34,860 nt of DNA from Thermoplasmata archaeon (GTDB lineage: Archaea; Thermoplasmatota; Thermoplasmata; Thermoplasmatales; Thermoplasmataceae). Of the stretch, positions 16,901-24,938 are shown one piece after another. A program made the translations under genes and the position numbers. The DNA lies in the NCBI GenBank assembly GCA_021802055.1, contig JAKAAY010000018.1:1-34860 (forward strand), in the 5' to 3' direction. Position 1 is the first letter of the stretch, and each line of letters opens with the position of its first letter. The notes beneath the pieces are model-generated. The model saw only the letters and a list, made by a program, of their open reading frames with translations. It did no database searches and had not been told where the DNA came from.

Positions 16901-19070
16901 CTGTGTTGTGAATGGATTTCCTGACCAGATCGTCGATGTTCTTCTCATTCACCAGCCTGACGATGGACTTGAGACTTATCTTCTTGGGATAGGTGAGCAT
17001 GAAGCCGTCGTCCGTGACGGTGATCCTTGTATTGACAGAGTAGGTATCAGAGAGCTCCTGTGCATAAGCACGGGACAAGGCGTCGTTCACCCTTCTGCCC
17101 AGCGGGATGTGGAATATGGCGTTGTAGTTGGAAGACTCATCAACATATCCCTCCACAAGGAGTTCCTTGTGACTCGGGATGGCATATTTCATCTGGGATC
17201 GGATGTAAGAGATGATGCTGTTTACGCCAAACTGGTCAAGGCGATAATTTTCCGAAAGCCATGCAGCCACGTCATCTCCCCCTGTAATTCTAGTCACGGC
17301 CTCCTCCCTGAACTTTCCGATGAGCACCCCTAGATCGTAACTTCTGGGCAGCATCTCTCCTGTCCATGAAGGCACGGTTGGCCTCATGCCCGTGGCCTCC
17401 TTGACCGTGACCTTGTTCCTGGAAGTCCTGAGGAACATGTAAGTCCTTGCGCCAAGGACCAGGATGTCTCCCGTCTTGAGCCGCTCCACGAATTTGTCGC
17501 TCAATTGGCCAAGATGCTTCCCACGCTCGTTCACGACATGATAGTCCGATTCATCCGGAATGGTGCCTATATTCATGAAATAAATCATCCTGGAACTTTT
17601 CTTGCGCCCAAAGGTATTTGTGTCCCTGTCGTACCATAACTTGGGGAAGATACCTCCGCTCTCCATTTCGCCCGAGAGATAGTTCAGCGTGGCCTCGAAA
17701 TCCTCCTCTGGAAGGTTATGGAAGGTGTAGGAATTCCTCACCATTGCAAGAGCCTCCTCCTTCTTCCACTGCTTCTCTAAGGACATGCCCACAAGAGCCT
17801 GTGCAAGCACGTCAAGGGAGTTCCTTGGCACCACCACCCTGTCTATCTCCCTGTCGTATGCAGCCTTTGTGAGGACCGAACATTCCACCAGGTCATCAAG
17901 GTCAAAAACCACAAATCTGCCCTTGGAAAGCTCGTTTATTCCGTGCCCGGATCGACCTATCCGCTGAAGACCCTTGGAAACCGATTTCGGGCTTCCTATC
18001 TGCACCACCAGGTCAATGTACCCTATGTCTATGCCCAGCTCAAGCGAGGTGGAAGTGATCACGCACTTGAGCTCACCGTTCTTCAGTTTGTTTTCCACCT
18101 CAAGCCTTGTCTCCTTGCCAAGTGATGAATGGTGTGCCTCTATGCTCTCTATGCCCCTTGCTTTGAGCCTGATGGCTACATGCTCTGTGGCTGCCCTTGT
18201 ATTGGTGAATACAAGGGTCGTCTGGTGGGAGTCTATGAGTTCTGCAAGTATGTCGTACATCCGGTCATTCGCAACTTCCGACGACGCCTGTGTAAGGTCC
18301 CTGACAGGTGTCATTGTCTGCAGATCGAGAAATTTCTTCGTGTCCACATCGACAATTTCGAATTTCCTGGGGACATTCCCGTTGTAACCGCAGAGGTACG
18401 ATCCGATGACCTCTAGCGGAGCCTGAGTGGCAGACAGACCTATCCGGACAAGCCCGCCAGTCATGGCCTCGAGCCGCTCCACGTTCAGGGAGAGCAGTGC
18501 ACCCCGCTTGGTGGCAGAAACCTCATGGATCTCGTCCAGCACAAGATATCTGGCCGTTATGAGTTTTTCCTTGAATTTGGGCGCTGATAACGCAAGCGAC
18601 AGGGACTCAGGGGTGGTGATGAAAATATGTGGAGGCTTTCTCAGCATGCGCTGTCTCTCATTCTGGGGAGTATCTCCAGACCTCACGGCAACATTGATGC
18701 GAGGAACTCTTTCCCCGGACTCCTCGGCGATCTGGTAAATTTCGTCAAGCGGTCGCTTGAGGTTCTTGTCTATGTCATTGGCAAGGGCTTTAAGGGGGCT
18801 TATGTAGACGCAATAGATCTTATCCTCCAGGGTGCCGGCTCTTGCCATAAGGAACAGTTCGTTGATGATGGAGAGAAAGCCCGTGAGGGTTTTCCCTGTC
18901 CCGGTTGGGCTGGATACCAGGACATTTTTCTTCTGGTGAATGAGCGGGATGGCCCTCTTTTGCGGCTCTGTAAGGCTGCTGTATCTGGAGTTAAACCACT
19001 TTGCGATATCGGGGTCAAGAAATGGGAGGTAGTCTTCTACTCTAAACTTGTCATGCTTCTCCATTTCCAT
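13923..19070 (-). CDS. lhr: Large Lhr-family ATP-dependent helicase
   Basis: Lhr proteins are superfamily 2 helicases that translocate 3'-5' on single-stranded DNA and act in genome repair. Residues 1-450 are the two RecA-like domains: LTEPQKRAIPLI (Q motif region), SSPTGTGKT (53-61), DEIH (179-182), SAT (213-215), and QRIGRSGHG (motif VI, about 385-393). Winged-helix and Lhr core domains follow to about residue 850. The remaining roughly 850 residues form several more winged-helix-like segments. At 1715 residues it is longer than Escherichia coli Lhr (about 1540) and about twice the common archaeal Lhr core (about 900). I see no internal stop or frameshift. A TATA-like GTTAAATACC lies about 35 nt upstream of the ATG at 19070. 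Confidence 0.93.
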   Translation of the reverse strand: MEMEKHDKFRVEDYLPFLDPDIAKWFNSRYSSLTEPQKRAIPLIHQKKNVLVSSPTGTGKTLTGFLSIINELFLMARAGTLEDKIYCVYISPLKALANDIDKNLKRPLDEIYQIAEESGERVPRINVAVRSGDTPQNERQRMLRKPPHIFITTPESLSLALSAPKFKEKLITARYLVLDEIHEVSATKRGALLSLNVERLEAMTGGLVRIGLSATQAPLEVIGSYLCGYNGNVPRKFEIVDVDTKKFLDLQTMTPVRDLTQASSEVANDRMYDILAELIDSHQTTLVFTNTRAATEHVAIRLKARGIESIEAHHSSLGKETRLEVENKLKNGELKCVITSTSLELGIDIGYIDLVVQIGSPKSVSKGLQRIGRSGHGINELSKGRFVVFDLDDLVECSVLTKAAYDREIDRVVVPRNSLDVLAQALVGMSLEKQWKKEEALAMVRNSYTFHNLPEEDFEATLNYLSGEMESGGIFPKLWYDRDTNTFGRKKSSRMIYFMNIGTIPDESDYHVVNERGKHLGQLSDKFVERLKTGDILVLGARTYMFLRTSRNKVTVKEATGMRPTVPSWTGEMLPRSYDLGVLIGKFREEAVTRITGGDDVAAWLSENYRLDQFGVNSIISYIRSQMKYAIPSHKELLVEGYVDESSNYNAIFHIPLGRRVNDALSRAYAQELSDTYSVNTRITVTDDGFMLTYPKKISLKSIVRLVNEKNIDDLVRKSIHNTEIFKQRFRHCASRSLMILRKYKGYDISVAKQQLRSDRVLKSLETIPNFPVIKETFNEILNDMMDLPRAKAYVSDVVDGSHYRCLEYSAETSPFSHGIILAGISDVVLMEDRSKLLRELQSKIIDKVYGTASVRFLIQDQKLVDAYFRSKVPRIEQPDDIRRFASHFLYIDPFRSRFNSPGPYSTIEISGEMEERILAGDLRSVYVRGTQYANREHAGICQALFARSHALEPAEEKVYNSLDDSTLQQIKSATGTDDLELKNALIKLESSYLIQKVVKNGITRYRKDIKSDGVDMKKALREALTMTLGSFGPMTLDEILIKVPVDEELLTRELRDLTSSGILVMDYITPVFSTQYMLKSDLEALLNQRKVDVRRIRLGKFLRTFDSVESFIDSLGFFSEPWDLRQRVPGYTEAEISRLVSNGKILRCRLIKRRDSYVKTEIAAALHDLRYEDPKDEEKQILNLIGNGVHSQKELMELAGLDTRTFRQLISLMEYKGSIRRIGPNNYDLLFPDRQPGDRETALRTILSVFGPLSSREISSNFWFDPAGILRTGNVNQIYSDGEIFYGELGDTSKDAMTMLLTMRDPTGAYFEGQYYGSTGLNARLIGNDGDLGDFSMEINDELAVISNVEVKTDLRNFLDGVESSLIRGGVRAAFVEAEESVMKSAGELGYNVISGKIFIGRIPAMEFSEEDFLRLSLRRIRSISESRSSHYNFIRERFLGIRNDFEANMLGIKDTLIDSFFRSRLIYQYNGPFDAPSYGAMDGISLLRSIRDYRLGPSDKEIIRLLLEEGSISEKEVILRLRKGVTGVRMILKNLYRNNVIVKDSGRKYIYVPEKHARDEALALVLREIVSLFGFFDLDRLRKMLGIEPDESLKAAIAGMIESGVIKEAVAPGMAGVVYVDSGMATGKPHPGKEGSYIIAPKDLVSLYFQGYVKTIAGTANHYLFYAEGSVKAVFTARKTGRILTVGKILGDRSYRESIKRELNSIGYAVNFA

Positions 19071-19380
19071 TTTGACTAATCCTAGACTCAGTCATGGATG
19101 GTATTTAACGGTTCTTAATGGGGCTCGCAACCATTGAACAGAGCTTCCGTGCTGAATTGGTGATTTTTGGTCTCCATGGAGTTCCACATGCGTGAGCAAA
19201 TGGATCGGTTTCATTACCCCGGGATCCACGAGGCACCGGATATCCACAGATCCTGAGTGGCTATCATCGCATGGAAAACCTATTTCATGCCATGCGAACA
19301 CTGCAACATCTATTCATGGTCACGTTAGGGGCATAATCATTGCCCACATTACCGGAGTGCTGGGTGGCATATTCTAATGG
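19071..19380. other. Intergenic region between lhr and the DUF763 gene
   Basis: These 310 bases contain the probable lhr promoter (minus-strand GTTAAATACC near 19100-19109). Otherwise I see only short unsupported frames and a weak hairpin, GGGCA-(7 nt)-TGCCC, at 19329-19345. No gene or RNA is supported. Confidence 0.5.
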
Positions 19381-20493
19381 TCAACGATTCGTTTCACTCC
19401 TGTGCGTCGCTTCGAGGCTTAACCGGGATAGGTTCATGGCCATCCTGTCCAGCCTTTTGTCGCCGCCTTTCAGGTTTCCCAAAACCTCATTGTAGAAATC
19501 TATGCACTTCTGGTAGTCTGCGTAGTCGACCGGCCTGGGTATCCCATCCTTACCTCCCAGGGCAAAAGAATACTTAACCGGGTCAACGAATGACGGCTCG
19601 TCACCGTATACGATCTCAGCAAGGTATGAAATCGCTCTCAGGGTGCTCTTACCGACCCCTCTTTGGTTCATCAGTTCGCTGAAATCCACTGGGTTGTATT
19701 CGTAGATTTCCCTTAGCTTCTTCCAGTCAACCTTCATGGACAGGTTGAGGGGTTTCTTTTCCAGGGCAAAGCTTTCAAGGTCAGTCTGGCCGCCGTAGTT
19801 GAACCGGTCTCTCAGCCTTTCGGGCTTTTCTTTCATCAGTTCGACCATGTCGTTGCGGTTCCTTTCGCTTCTCATAGTGGAGAGATCCAGAACGGATTCT
19901 TCTATGCGTTCCGCTGAAAGTCCTGCTCTGTTGTCATTTATGAGCACGGAGCTCTTATGATCGATCCAGTGGTACCTGCGGGCCAGCCTTTCATTGCTGT
20001 TCATGCCCTGCTGCACAACCGTCCACCGTCCCTTCCCGGTGACGCAGATGAACTGCATGTACAGATCAAATCCGTCCTGCAGGAGGTTTTGATCCACTCT
20101 GGCAATGGACTTGGCAGTGCTCCTGATATTTCCAAGGAGTGACTCACTTATAAATCCATCCTTCACAAGCTGTTCTGAGCGCTGTCCCACCGTCCCCATT
20201 CTTGCCCCCTTGCCTCCAAGAATTCTCAGATCCACATCATGCGAATTCATTGCTTCCTGCAGTGCGGCCAGGGTCGTGGTTGTGGTCCCGCTGGAGTTCC
20301 AGTCGAAACCTATGGCCAGGGAAAGGGAATGGAACCAGAACGGGTCTGCCAATTTCTCAAGGAGTACCTCAACCCCATATTTTTCTATAATTAAATTTGA
20401 TAGAATGCCTCCAAGTTCGACCATCTTTCTGAATAAGCGAACCGGAGGATGACCGTAATGCAGAGGCAGAAAAGCCGAGCCTGACTTTGGCAT
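19381..20493 (-). CDS. DUF763 family protein
   Basis: The 370-residue protein opens with GSAFLPLHYGHPPVRLFRKM, the signature of DUF763, a family of archaea and some thermophilic bacteria with no established biochemical role. Other conserved-looking parts are FDWNSSGTTTTTLAAL (about 64-79), a central basic stretch, and a C-terminal MNQRGVGKSTLRAISYLAEI that resembles a helix-hairpin-helix-like DNA-contact segment. No signal peptide or membrane segment is present. It lies 20 bases after the S27ae stop and is probably the last gene of the Rpo7-S27ae operon. Function should be left open; a nucleic-acid-related role is only an inference from the hairpin-like motif and the neighbours. Confidence 0.85.
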   Translation of the reverse strand: MPKSGSAFLPLHYGHPPVRLFRKMVELGGILSNLIIEKYGVEVLLEKLADPFWFHSLSLAIGFDWNSSGTTTTTLAALQEAMNSHDVDLRILGGKGARMGTVGQRSEQLVKDGFISESLLGNIRSTAKSIARVDQNLLQDGFDLYMQFICVTGKGRWTVVQQGMNSNERLARRYHWIDHKSSVLINDNRAGLSAERIEESVLDLSTMRSERNRNDMVELMKEKPERLRDRFNYGGQTDLESFALEKKPLNLSMKVDWKKLREIYEYNPVDFSELMNQRGVGKSTLRAISYLAEIVYGDEPSFVDPVKYSFALGGKDGIPRPVDYADYQKCIDFYNEVLGNLKGGDKRLDRMAMNLSRLSLEATHRSETNR

Positions 20494-20513
20494 CAGGCCA
20501 ATAATGCGACTTA

Positions 20514-20738
20514 TTACTTACTGGTTTTGGACTTGCTGCCCTTGGACTGCTTTGCCGCAGGTTTTGCTTTTGACGGTTCTGCCTTTTCCCTCTTCTTGTA
20601 CTCCGTATATCTGCATTTCCCACAGGTGAAACGATCCTCGTGTTCAGCCAGAAAAACTCCAGGACCACATTTGGGGCAAAATCTTCTATCCCTTACGACT
20701 TTAGCTCCTTCCAGCTTATATATTTCCCTTTTCAGCAT
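20514..20738 (-). CDS. rps27ae: Ribosomal protein S27ae
   Basis: This small-subunit zinc-ribbon protein binds zinc through Cys21, Cys24, Cys39 and Cys42 (RFCPKCGPG and [12 protein letters not shown]). The core (1-50) matches the archaeal family; residues 51-74 are an extra lysine-, serine- and alanine-rich tail, longer than in many archaea and probably disordered and RNA-binding. The gene starts one base after the S24e stop. The S24e-S27ae pair is a conserved archaeal neighbour set, equivalent to the ubiquitin-fused protein of eukaryotes, here without any ubiquitin domain. Confidence 0.95.
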   Translation of the reverse strand: MLKREIYKLEGAKVVRDRRFCPKCGPGVFLAEHEDRFTCGKCRYTEYKKREKAEPSKAKPAAKQSKGSKSKTSK

Positions 20739-20739
20739 C

Positions 20740-21039
20740 CTACTCTACCTTGATCTGTTTGAGGCCGTTTCTGAGGAGCTCATAATCAGGTTCGTAAAGA
20801 AGCGCACTTTCCTTGTCCTTGTAAACCTTGGCATATCCCGTGGCTTCATTCTTTCCTGTCAACTGAGTCATGCTGTCCACGATCACAAGTTCCTTTTTGC
20901 TGGAGGTGTTCTTGGCAATAAGCTCCCTTATTTCTTCTCTCGTGGGCGTAGCAAATCCCTGGTAGAATACCCGGAACCTGACTTCGTTTCTGCGCAAAAG
21001 CTGGTTTTCCTTCGACTTTTCAATTCTTATATCTGTCAT
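20740..21039 (-). CDS. rps24e: Ribosomal protein S24e
   Basis: This 99-residue small-subunit protein has the typical opening [20 protein letters not shown], followed by [15 protein letters not shown] and a C-terminal [20 protein letters not shown], all hallmarks of S24e. The ATG overlaps the stop of the dephospho-CoA kinase gene (21036-21039), so the two are translationally coupled. It sits between that kinase and S27ae, an order shared by many Euryarchaeota. Confidence 0.95.
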   Translation of the reverse strand: MTDIRIEKSKENQLLRRNEVRFRVFYQGFATPTREEIRELIAKNTSSKKELVIVDSMTQLTGKNEATGYAKVYKDKESALLYEPDYELLRNGLKQIKVE

Positions 21040-21539
21040 GTTTTTTCCATCCCTTCTATGAGTTCATTGACGTGCTTCCTGAGCTCCGTGGTGACATCGA
21101 GGCAGGCCATACCCACGTCCGGTATGCCGTATAGTATTAACGTATTTAATTCTGTATAAATAATTATTGGTATAACACTTAAATCTTCTTCGCCTAAAAT
21201 TTCAATTCTCTTGAAGCCGGGTTCATTGACGTATTTTGATATGGCGTCGAAAAGTTCTCCAGTCAGCGTACCTGCAGGGTTGTGAACCCGGATCGAACCA
21301 GGCTGATGCGGAAACATGCCGGTTTCACCCCTCCTCGTCTTAAGATCCACCACTTCCATGGAAACATGGATACCTGCCTTTCTCAGGTTGGCGGACGTGA
21401 CATCACCTACGGCAATAACCTTGCGTCCGCTTGAGTATTTCCTGATTTCATCGATCGTGCATATGCGGTGCTTGAAACCGGTAATGAGGTCTCTTGTCCT
21501 GCTGTCCACTAAATAATTACTGCCGGACCTTGATTGCAT
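21036..21539 (-). CDS. GTP-dependent dephospho-CoA kinase (DUF359 family)
   Basis: This archaeal enzyme phosphorylates dephospho-CoA with GTP, the last step of coenzyme A synthesis, replacing bacterial CoaE. The 167-residue protein has the family motifs in order: GDVTSANL (45-52), VVDLKTRR (63-70), NPAGT (87-91), GEEDL (116-120) and ILYGIPDVG (135-143). The acidic residues in GDVTS, VVD and GEED are those expected to bind metal and substrate. From ATG 21539 it overlaps the end of spt4 by 23 bp; a GTG a few codons later (at 21509) would remove the overlap and is possible. Placement inside a transcription/ribosome operon is common for this family. Confidence 0.9.
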   Translation of the reverse strand: MQSRSGSNYLVDSRTRDLITGFKHRICTIDEIRKYSSGRKVIAVGDVTSANLRKAGIHVSMEVVDLKTRRGETGMFPHQPGSIRVHNPAGTLTGELFDAISKYVNEPGFKRIEILGEEDLSVIPIIIYTELNTLILYGIPDVGMACLDVTTELRKHVNELIEGMEKT

Positions 21540-21711
21540 ATTTTCCTTGCTCTGTGATGTTGCTGGCTTTAGCTATCTCTGAAAATTTAGGCTCGTTGAT
21601 TATGACGTAGCCAAACCATTCCTCAGTGGTAATTTCCTCAGGATGGAGCACGCAGTTTTTATCAACCGTCAGTCTCTTGCATTTTTTGCATGCCCTGTAT
21701 GTTTGCTTCAC
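21517..21711 (-). CDS. spt4: Transcription elongation factor Spt4
   Basis: Spt4 (also called RpoE2) pairs with Spt5 to keep RNA polymerase processive. From GTG 21711 the protein has 64 residues, the normal archaeal size; longer starts upstream overlap the Rpo7 gene and give unrelated sequence. The purine run AGGGGAT before the GTG, next to the Rpo7 TAG, could be the ribosome-binding site. The zinc ribbon begins ACKKCKRLT (Cys8, Cys11), but the second pair is CVLH rather than the usual CPxC, leaving Cys20 and possibly His23. The Spt5-binding part TTEEWFGYVIINEPKFSEIA is well conserved. Confidence 0.9.
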   Translation of the reverse strand: MKQTYRACKKCKRLTVDKNCVLHPEEITTEEWFGYVIINEPKFSEIAKASNITEQGKYAIKVRQ

Positions 21712-21721
21712 CGTTAATCCC

Positions 21722-22297
21722 CTAAGCCTCTGTCTTCCTGGGTATGAGCCACTCGAGCTTTCCGAGGCCAACCTGTTTCATGGTCAGCCCGATTTTGCTG
21801 TCCTCGATTGAAGAGGATGAGAGGTTCATTGCCACGATCCTGACTCTTATCCTGTCGTTCGCTCGGAGATCACGCTTGGTATCCTTCCCAATGAATCTCT
21901 GATTTGCAAGGTCAAGGTCGATTCTGTCGTCCATGATCTGGCTGATATGCAGAAGGCCCTCAAACGGGCCAAACCTGACAAATGCCCCAAATTTCTGAAC
22001 AGATACCACCAGTCCCTCGACGATCTCCTGCATTTCTGGAAGATAGCCAAGTGCCCTATAGTGAATTGTCTGGTAAACACCCCCATCTCCGTGCACTATT
22101 GTCCCATCACCGATCATCTCGATGTCCCTGACAGAGACTATGAAACATTTCTTGACATTGTTATAGCCCTCGTTTATATCCAGGAGCCTGCCCTCTATGG
22201 ATGATTTCGCAACGTTCATGACAGAGGTGTGATAATCGTCCCCAAGTTTGTCCGGTGGAATACGGGCGATGTAATCATCTTCCACAATAACGTACAT
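21722..22297 (-). CDS. rpo7: RNA polymerase subunit Rpo7 (RpoE')
   Basis: Rpo7 forms the RNA polymerase stalk with Rpo4 and binds nascent RNA. The 191-residue protein has the N-terminal tip domain (IARIPPDKLGDDYHTSVMN, then EGRLLDINEGYNNVKKCFIV) and a C-terminal S1 RNA-binding domain (EIVEGLVVSVQKFGAFVRFG and EGLLHISQIMDDR). A TATA box 26-27 nt before the ATG predicts leaderless transcription. It is the first gene of a minus-strand operon that continues with Spt4, the dephospho-CoA kinase, S24e, S27ae and probably DUF763. Confidence 0.96.
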   Translation of the reverse strand: MYVIVEDDYIARIPPDKLGDDYHTSVMNVAKSSIEGRLLDINEGYNNVKKCFIVSVRDIEMIGDGTIVHGDGGVYQTIHYRALGYLPEMQEIVEGLVVSVQKFGAFVRFGPFEGLLHISQIMDDRIDLDLANQRFIGKDTKRDLRANDRIRVRIVAMNLSSSSIEDSKIGLTMKQVGLGKLEWLIPRKTEA

Positions 22298-22746
22298 TTC
22301 CGGGATAATAGAGACTAGGCTTATATTGCTTTTTATTTGCTTTCCAGAACACGGCTACTGTTCCAGATGTAATAATAATCCATCACTTTGATAGGTATAA
22401 CCGCAAACACTTATCCGGTCCGCAGATCAGCCACCCATCGCGGGGACTGGATGTCAATACACCTCGCTTCTTTTGCACCCTCGGTTTTTCCCGGCTCCAA
22501 GGATACTGGTTCTAGCATTTTCCTTCCTTTGCCGATAGACGGGTATTTCGGACGGCCGGATATCTAATGCCTCAATGACAGATTCGAATTCCACGCTTCT
22601 GTCGCTTAATCGTGGCGTCAAGGTCCTTTTTCCTTATCTGGGATCGGGAACTTCATTATGCATCAAAATGATGTGAAAGCACAATACTGATTTATTGTTC
22701 ATCGAGATAAGGACTATAACACCTTTATTATTGGCTGGGGGATCAC
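22298..22746. other. Intergenic region between two divergent operons
   Basis: The ends hold the promoters of the Rpo7 operon (minus, 22320-22327) and of the acyl-CoA dehydrogenase gene (plus, AT-rich around 22719-22730). The 350 bases between carry no convincing frame, tRNA or repeat. A candidate C/D-box RNA around 22668-22690 was considered but is too weak to call. Confidence 0.45.
22320..22327 (-). promoter_or_regulatory. TATA box of the Rpo7 operon
   Basis: AATATAAG on the minus strand is centred about 26 nt before the Rpo7 ATG at 22297, the geometry of a leaderless archaeal transcript. Confidence 0.55.
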
Positions 22747-22749
22747 TTG

Positions 22750-23925
22750 ATGATGCAGGAAAAACCTGAAGGAGAAACGTTCAGAATTCTGAGGCAGTCT
22801 GTCAGAGAATTTGTCAGGAAGGAAGTTCTGCCGCTGGCAGTTAAAATCGATCAGGATGATTACTTTCCCGTTGACGTTTTCAGAAAAATGGGTGCCATGG
22901 GCTACCTGGGAGTCACCATCCCGCCGGAATATGGCGGCTCGGGCCTCGGGTACCTCGCGCAGGCCATTGTTGAGGAGGAACTGGGCTATGCTTCAGCTTC
23001 CCTGGCCCTGTCTTATGGGGCACACAGCAATCTGTGCCTGGACAACCTCTTCAGGAACGGGTCCGAGAAGATGCGAAAGGAGTTTGTCCCGAGACTGTGC
23101 TCTGGAGAGTGGATTGGCTCACTCTGTTTAACTGAGCCGGGATCGGGTTCGGATGCCCTTGCAATGAAGACGACCGCCACCAGAAATGGTGGAGGCTTCG
23201 TCATAAGCGGCAGCAAGACCCTCATCACCAACGCCCCTTACGCTGATCTTCTGCTGGTGTATGCAAAGACGGATGCTGGGTTTACCCCATTTGTTTTGCT
23301 GGGTACAGACAAGGGAGTCACCAGAGGAAAGAAATTCGACAAGATGGGAATGCGGGGGTCACCAACAGGAGAACTGTTCTTCGACGCAGTGTCTGTCGGG
23401 CAGGACCGCATTGTAGGAAGTTATGCAGAGGGGAGGGATGTAATCCTCAGCGGTCTGAATTCCGAGCGTGTGATACTGAGTTTCATCTTCATTGGGCTTG
23501 CAAGGAGGGCCATGGAACTTGCAATCAGGTACTCAACTGAGAGAAAACAGTCCGGGAAGGAGATATCTGAATTTCAGCTCATACAGGAAAAGCTGGCGTA
23601 TATGTATACCAGATACGAAACTTCACGCTTGCTGGCTTACGAGGCACTGGAAGCCATGGAGAGGGACAGGATGGACGTGATTCACTCCGCTGCAGCAATC
23701 CTACATGCGGCAGAGTCTGCAGAATACGTGGCAAGAGAAGCGATTCAAATTATGGGGGGCATAGGCTACATAAAGGATTCAGAGGTAGAGAGGCTTCTCA
23801 GGGACGCCATCCTGGGACAGATCGGGGCCGGCACCACGGAAATAAGGAAGAGGCTCATAGCAAAGGAGCTCGTGAAGTTGTACAGGAAGGATAATAATTT
23901 CCTGGGCGAAGATGAAATGCGTTAA
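22750..23925 (+). CDS. Acyl-CoA dehydrogenase, isovaleryl-CoA type
   Basis: This flavoenzyme introduces an alpha-beta double bond into an acyl-CoA. The product (391 residues from ATG 22750) has SLCLTEPGSGSDALAMKT (FAD and substrate contact, about 124-141), ISGSKTLITNAPYADL, a middle beta domain, and the C-terminal GAGTTEIRKRLIAKEL. The YEGT glutamate of medium-chain enzymes is absent. Instead the motif SGLNSERVIL near residue 239 carries a glutamate at the site used as base by isovaleryl-CoA dehydrogenase, and the GAGT tail matches that enzyme. Leucine breakdown is therefore likely, but substrate is inferred. Three tandem candidates (TTG 22747, ATG 22750, ATG 22753) could start it. Confidence 0.88.
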   Translation: MMQEKPEGETFRILRQSVREFVRKEVLPLAVKIDQDDYFPVDVFRKMGAMGYLGVTIPPEYGGSGLGYLAQAIVEEELGYASASLALSYGAHSNLCLDNLFRNGSEKMRKEFVPRLCSGEWIGSLCLTEPGSGSDALAMKTTATRNGGGFVISGSKTLITNAPYADLLLVYAKTDAGFTPFVLLGTDKGVTRGKKFDKMGMRGSPTGELFFDAVSVGQDRIVGSYAEGRDVILSGLNSERVILSFIFIGLARRAMELAIRYSTERKQSGKEISEFQLIQEKLAYMYTRYETSRLLAYEALEAMERDRMDVIHSAAAILHAAESAEYVAREAIQIMGGIGYIKDSEVERLLRDAILGQIGAGTTEIRKRLIAKELVKLYRKDNNFLGEDEMR

Positions 23926-24910
23926 ATGTGGCATTAGGGACGCCTTGGCAAGGGGGCTTTGCAGGGAGTGTCTTATTGATTCGCTACACATAGAGTTTCC
24001 CCAATCGCTGGATTTGCAGATATGTCCAAAATGCGGGGCCAGGAAGCTGAAGAACAGGTGGGAGTATAACAGGTCAGATGCTTCGATTGCGAAGGCTCTG
24101 GAAAGCAAAATCCACGCAGGTGAGAGAGACGCAAGCATTCATGTGGATATGGATTCAATCTCCATCGAAAGAAGGTCCGCATCATACAGTGCAAAGATCG
24201 ACTGGCCCGGGGTGGCACAAATGGAAGTTCCGGGTACCATAGAACTTGTTGTGTCAAGGATAAGTTGCCCGCAGTGCAACAAACTCACTGGATCTTATTA
24301 CGAGGCAATCCTCCAACTCAGGTCTGTAAGCGAAAAGATAGGACTTGAGGAGATGCTGCAGTTTTCAACAAAGGCATTCTCAAGATACGAGTCCATCGAA
24401 AGGGGATCCTTCATTTCAAAAGTCGAGAAGAAGGATGAGGGATATGACATCTACATGGGCAATAATTCAGACGCCAAGAAGCTGGCCTCCCTGATACAGG
24501 ACCGGTTCTCAACGTCTCTTAAGGTGTCAAAAACACTTGCAGGACGCAAAAATGGGGAGGATTTTTACAGGTATACCTACTCCCTGAGGCATCTGGGTAT
24601 TTCCAAGGGTGCAGTTGTGTCATACCGGGGTTCACCATATATTATCCTGGAAGTGACATCTGGCAGGCTGAAGCTTGCTCCTCCCGGTGGTTCTCAGGGA
24701 ATCTCTGTCATGAAGAAGGAATTTCTCAACTCCGATTACCAGGTTCTGGCAATCTTGCCGGAGCACAGGGACCTCATAGTGGTATCGCGCAGGGAGGAGG
24801 AGACGGAGGTTATGGATCCCGTTACGTACTCCGTGTTCACAGTGAGGCGCAAAGAAGCGTCAGACGTTGTTCACGCCAGTTGCTTTAACGATCAATACTT
24901 TTTTGACTGA
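23912..24910 (+). CDS. nmd3: NMD3-family 60S/50S ribosome biogenesis protein
   Basis: Eukaryotic NMD3 is the adaptor that binds late large ribosomal subunits; the archaeal homologue is thought to act in subunit maturation. The 332-residue protein has the family's N-terminal zinc-binding cysteines (Cys3, Cys6, Cys17, Cys20; Cys38, Cys41), a third pair at Cys119 and Cys122 (ISCPQCNKLTGSYYEAILQL), then the OB and SH3-like domains (YDIYMGNNSDAKKLASLI, GAVVSYRGSPYIILEVTSG). The nuclear export tail of eukaryotes is absent, as expected. It overlaps the acyl-CoA dehydrogenase gene by 14 bases, so the two are coupled despite unrelated functions. Confidence 0.92.
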   Translation: MKCVKCGIRDALARGLCRECLIDSLHIEFPQSLDLQICPKCGARKLKNRWEYNRSDASIAKALESKIHAGERDASIHVDMDSISIERRSASYSAKIDWPGVAQMEVPGTIELVVSRISCPQCNKLTGSYYEAILQLRSVSEKIGLEEMLQFSTKAFSRYESIERGSFISKVEKKDEGYDIYMGNNSDAKKLASLIQDRFSTSLKVSKTLAGRKNGEDFYRYTYSLRHLGISKGAVVSYRGSPYIILEVTSGRLKLAPPGGSQGISVMKKEFLNSDYQVLAILPEHRDLIVVSRREEETEVMDPVTYSVFTVRRKEASDVVHASCFNDQYFFD

Positions 24911-24938
24911 ACGTATATTCCCTGAATCTGGTGTTATA

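Noticed and set aside
19329-19345. Hairpin GGGCA...TGCCC as a copy of the IS operator palindrome
   Set aside because: Only five base pairs with a 7-nt loop, and the centre differs from 31841-31858; likely chance.
22660-22700. Possible C/D-box small RNA (ATGATGT ... CTGA)
   Set aside because: The C box is imperfect, and no D'/C' boxes or guide match could be established.
24867-24938. Start of arginine deiminase inside nmd3
   Set aside because: It adds 24 residues outside the family's usual N-terminus; TTG 24939 has a GGTG site five bases upstream.
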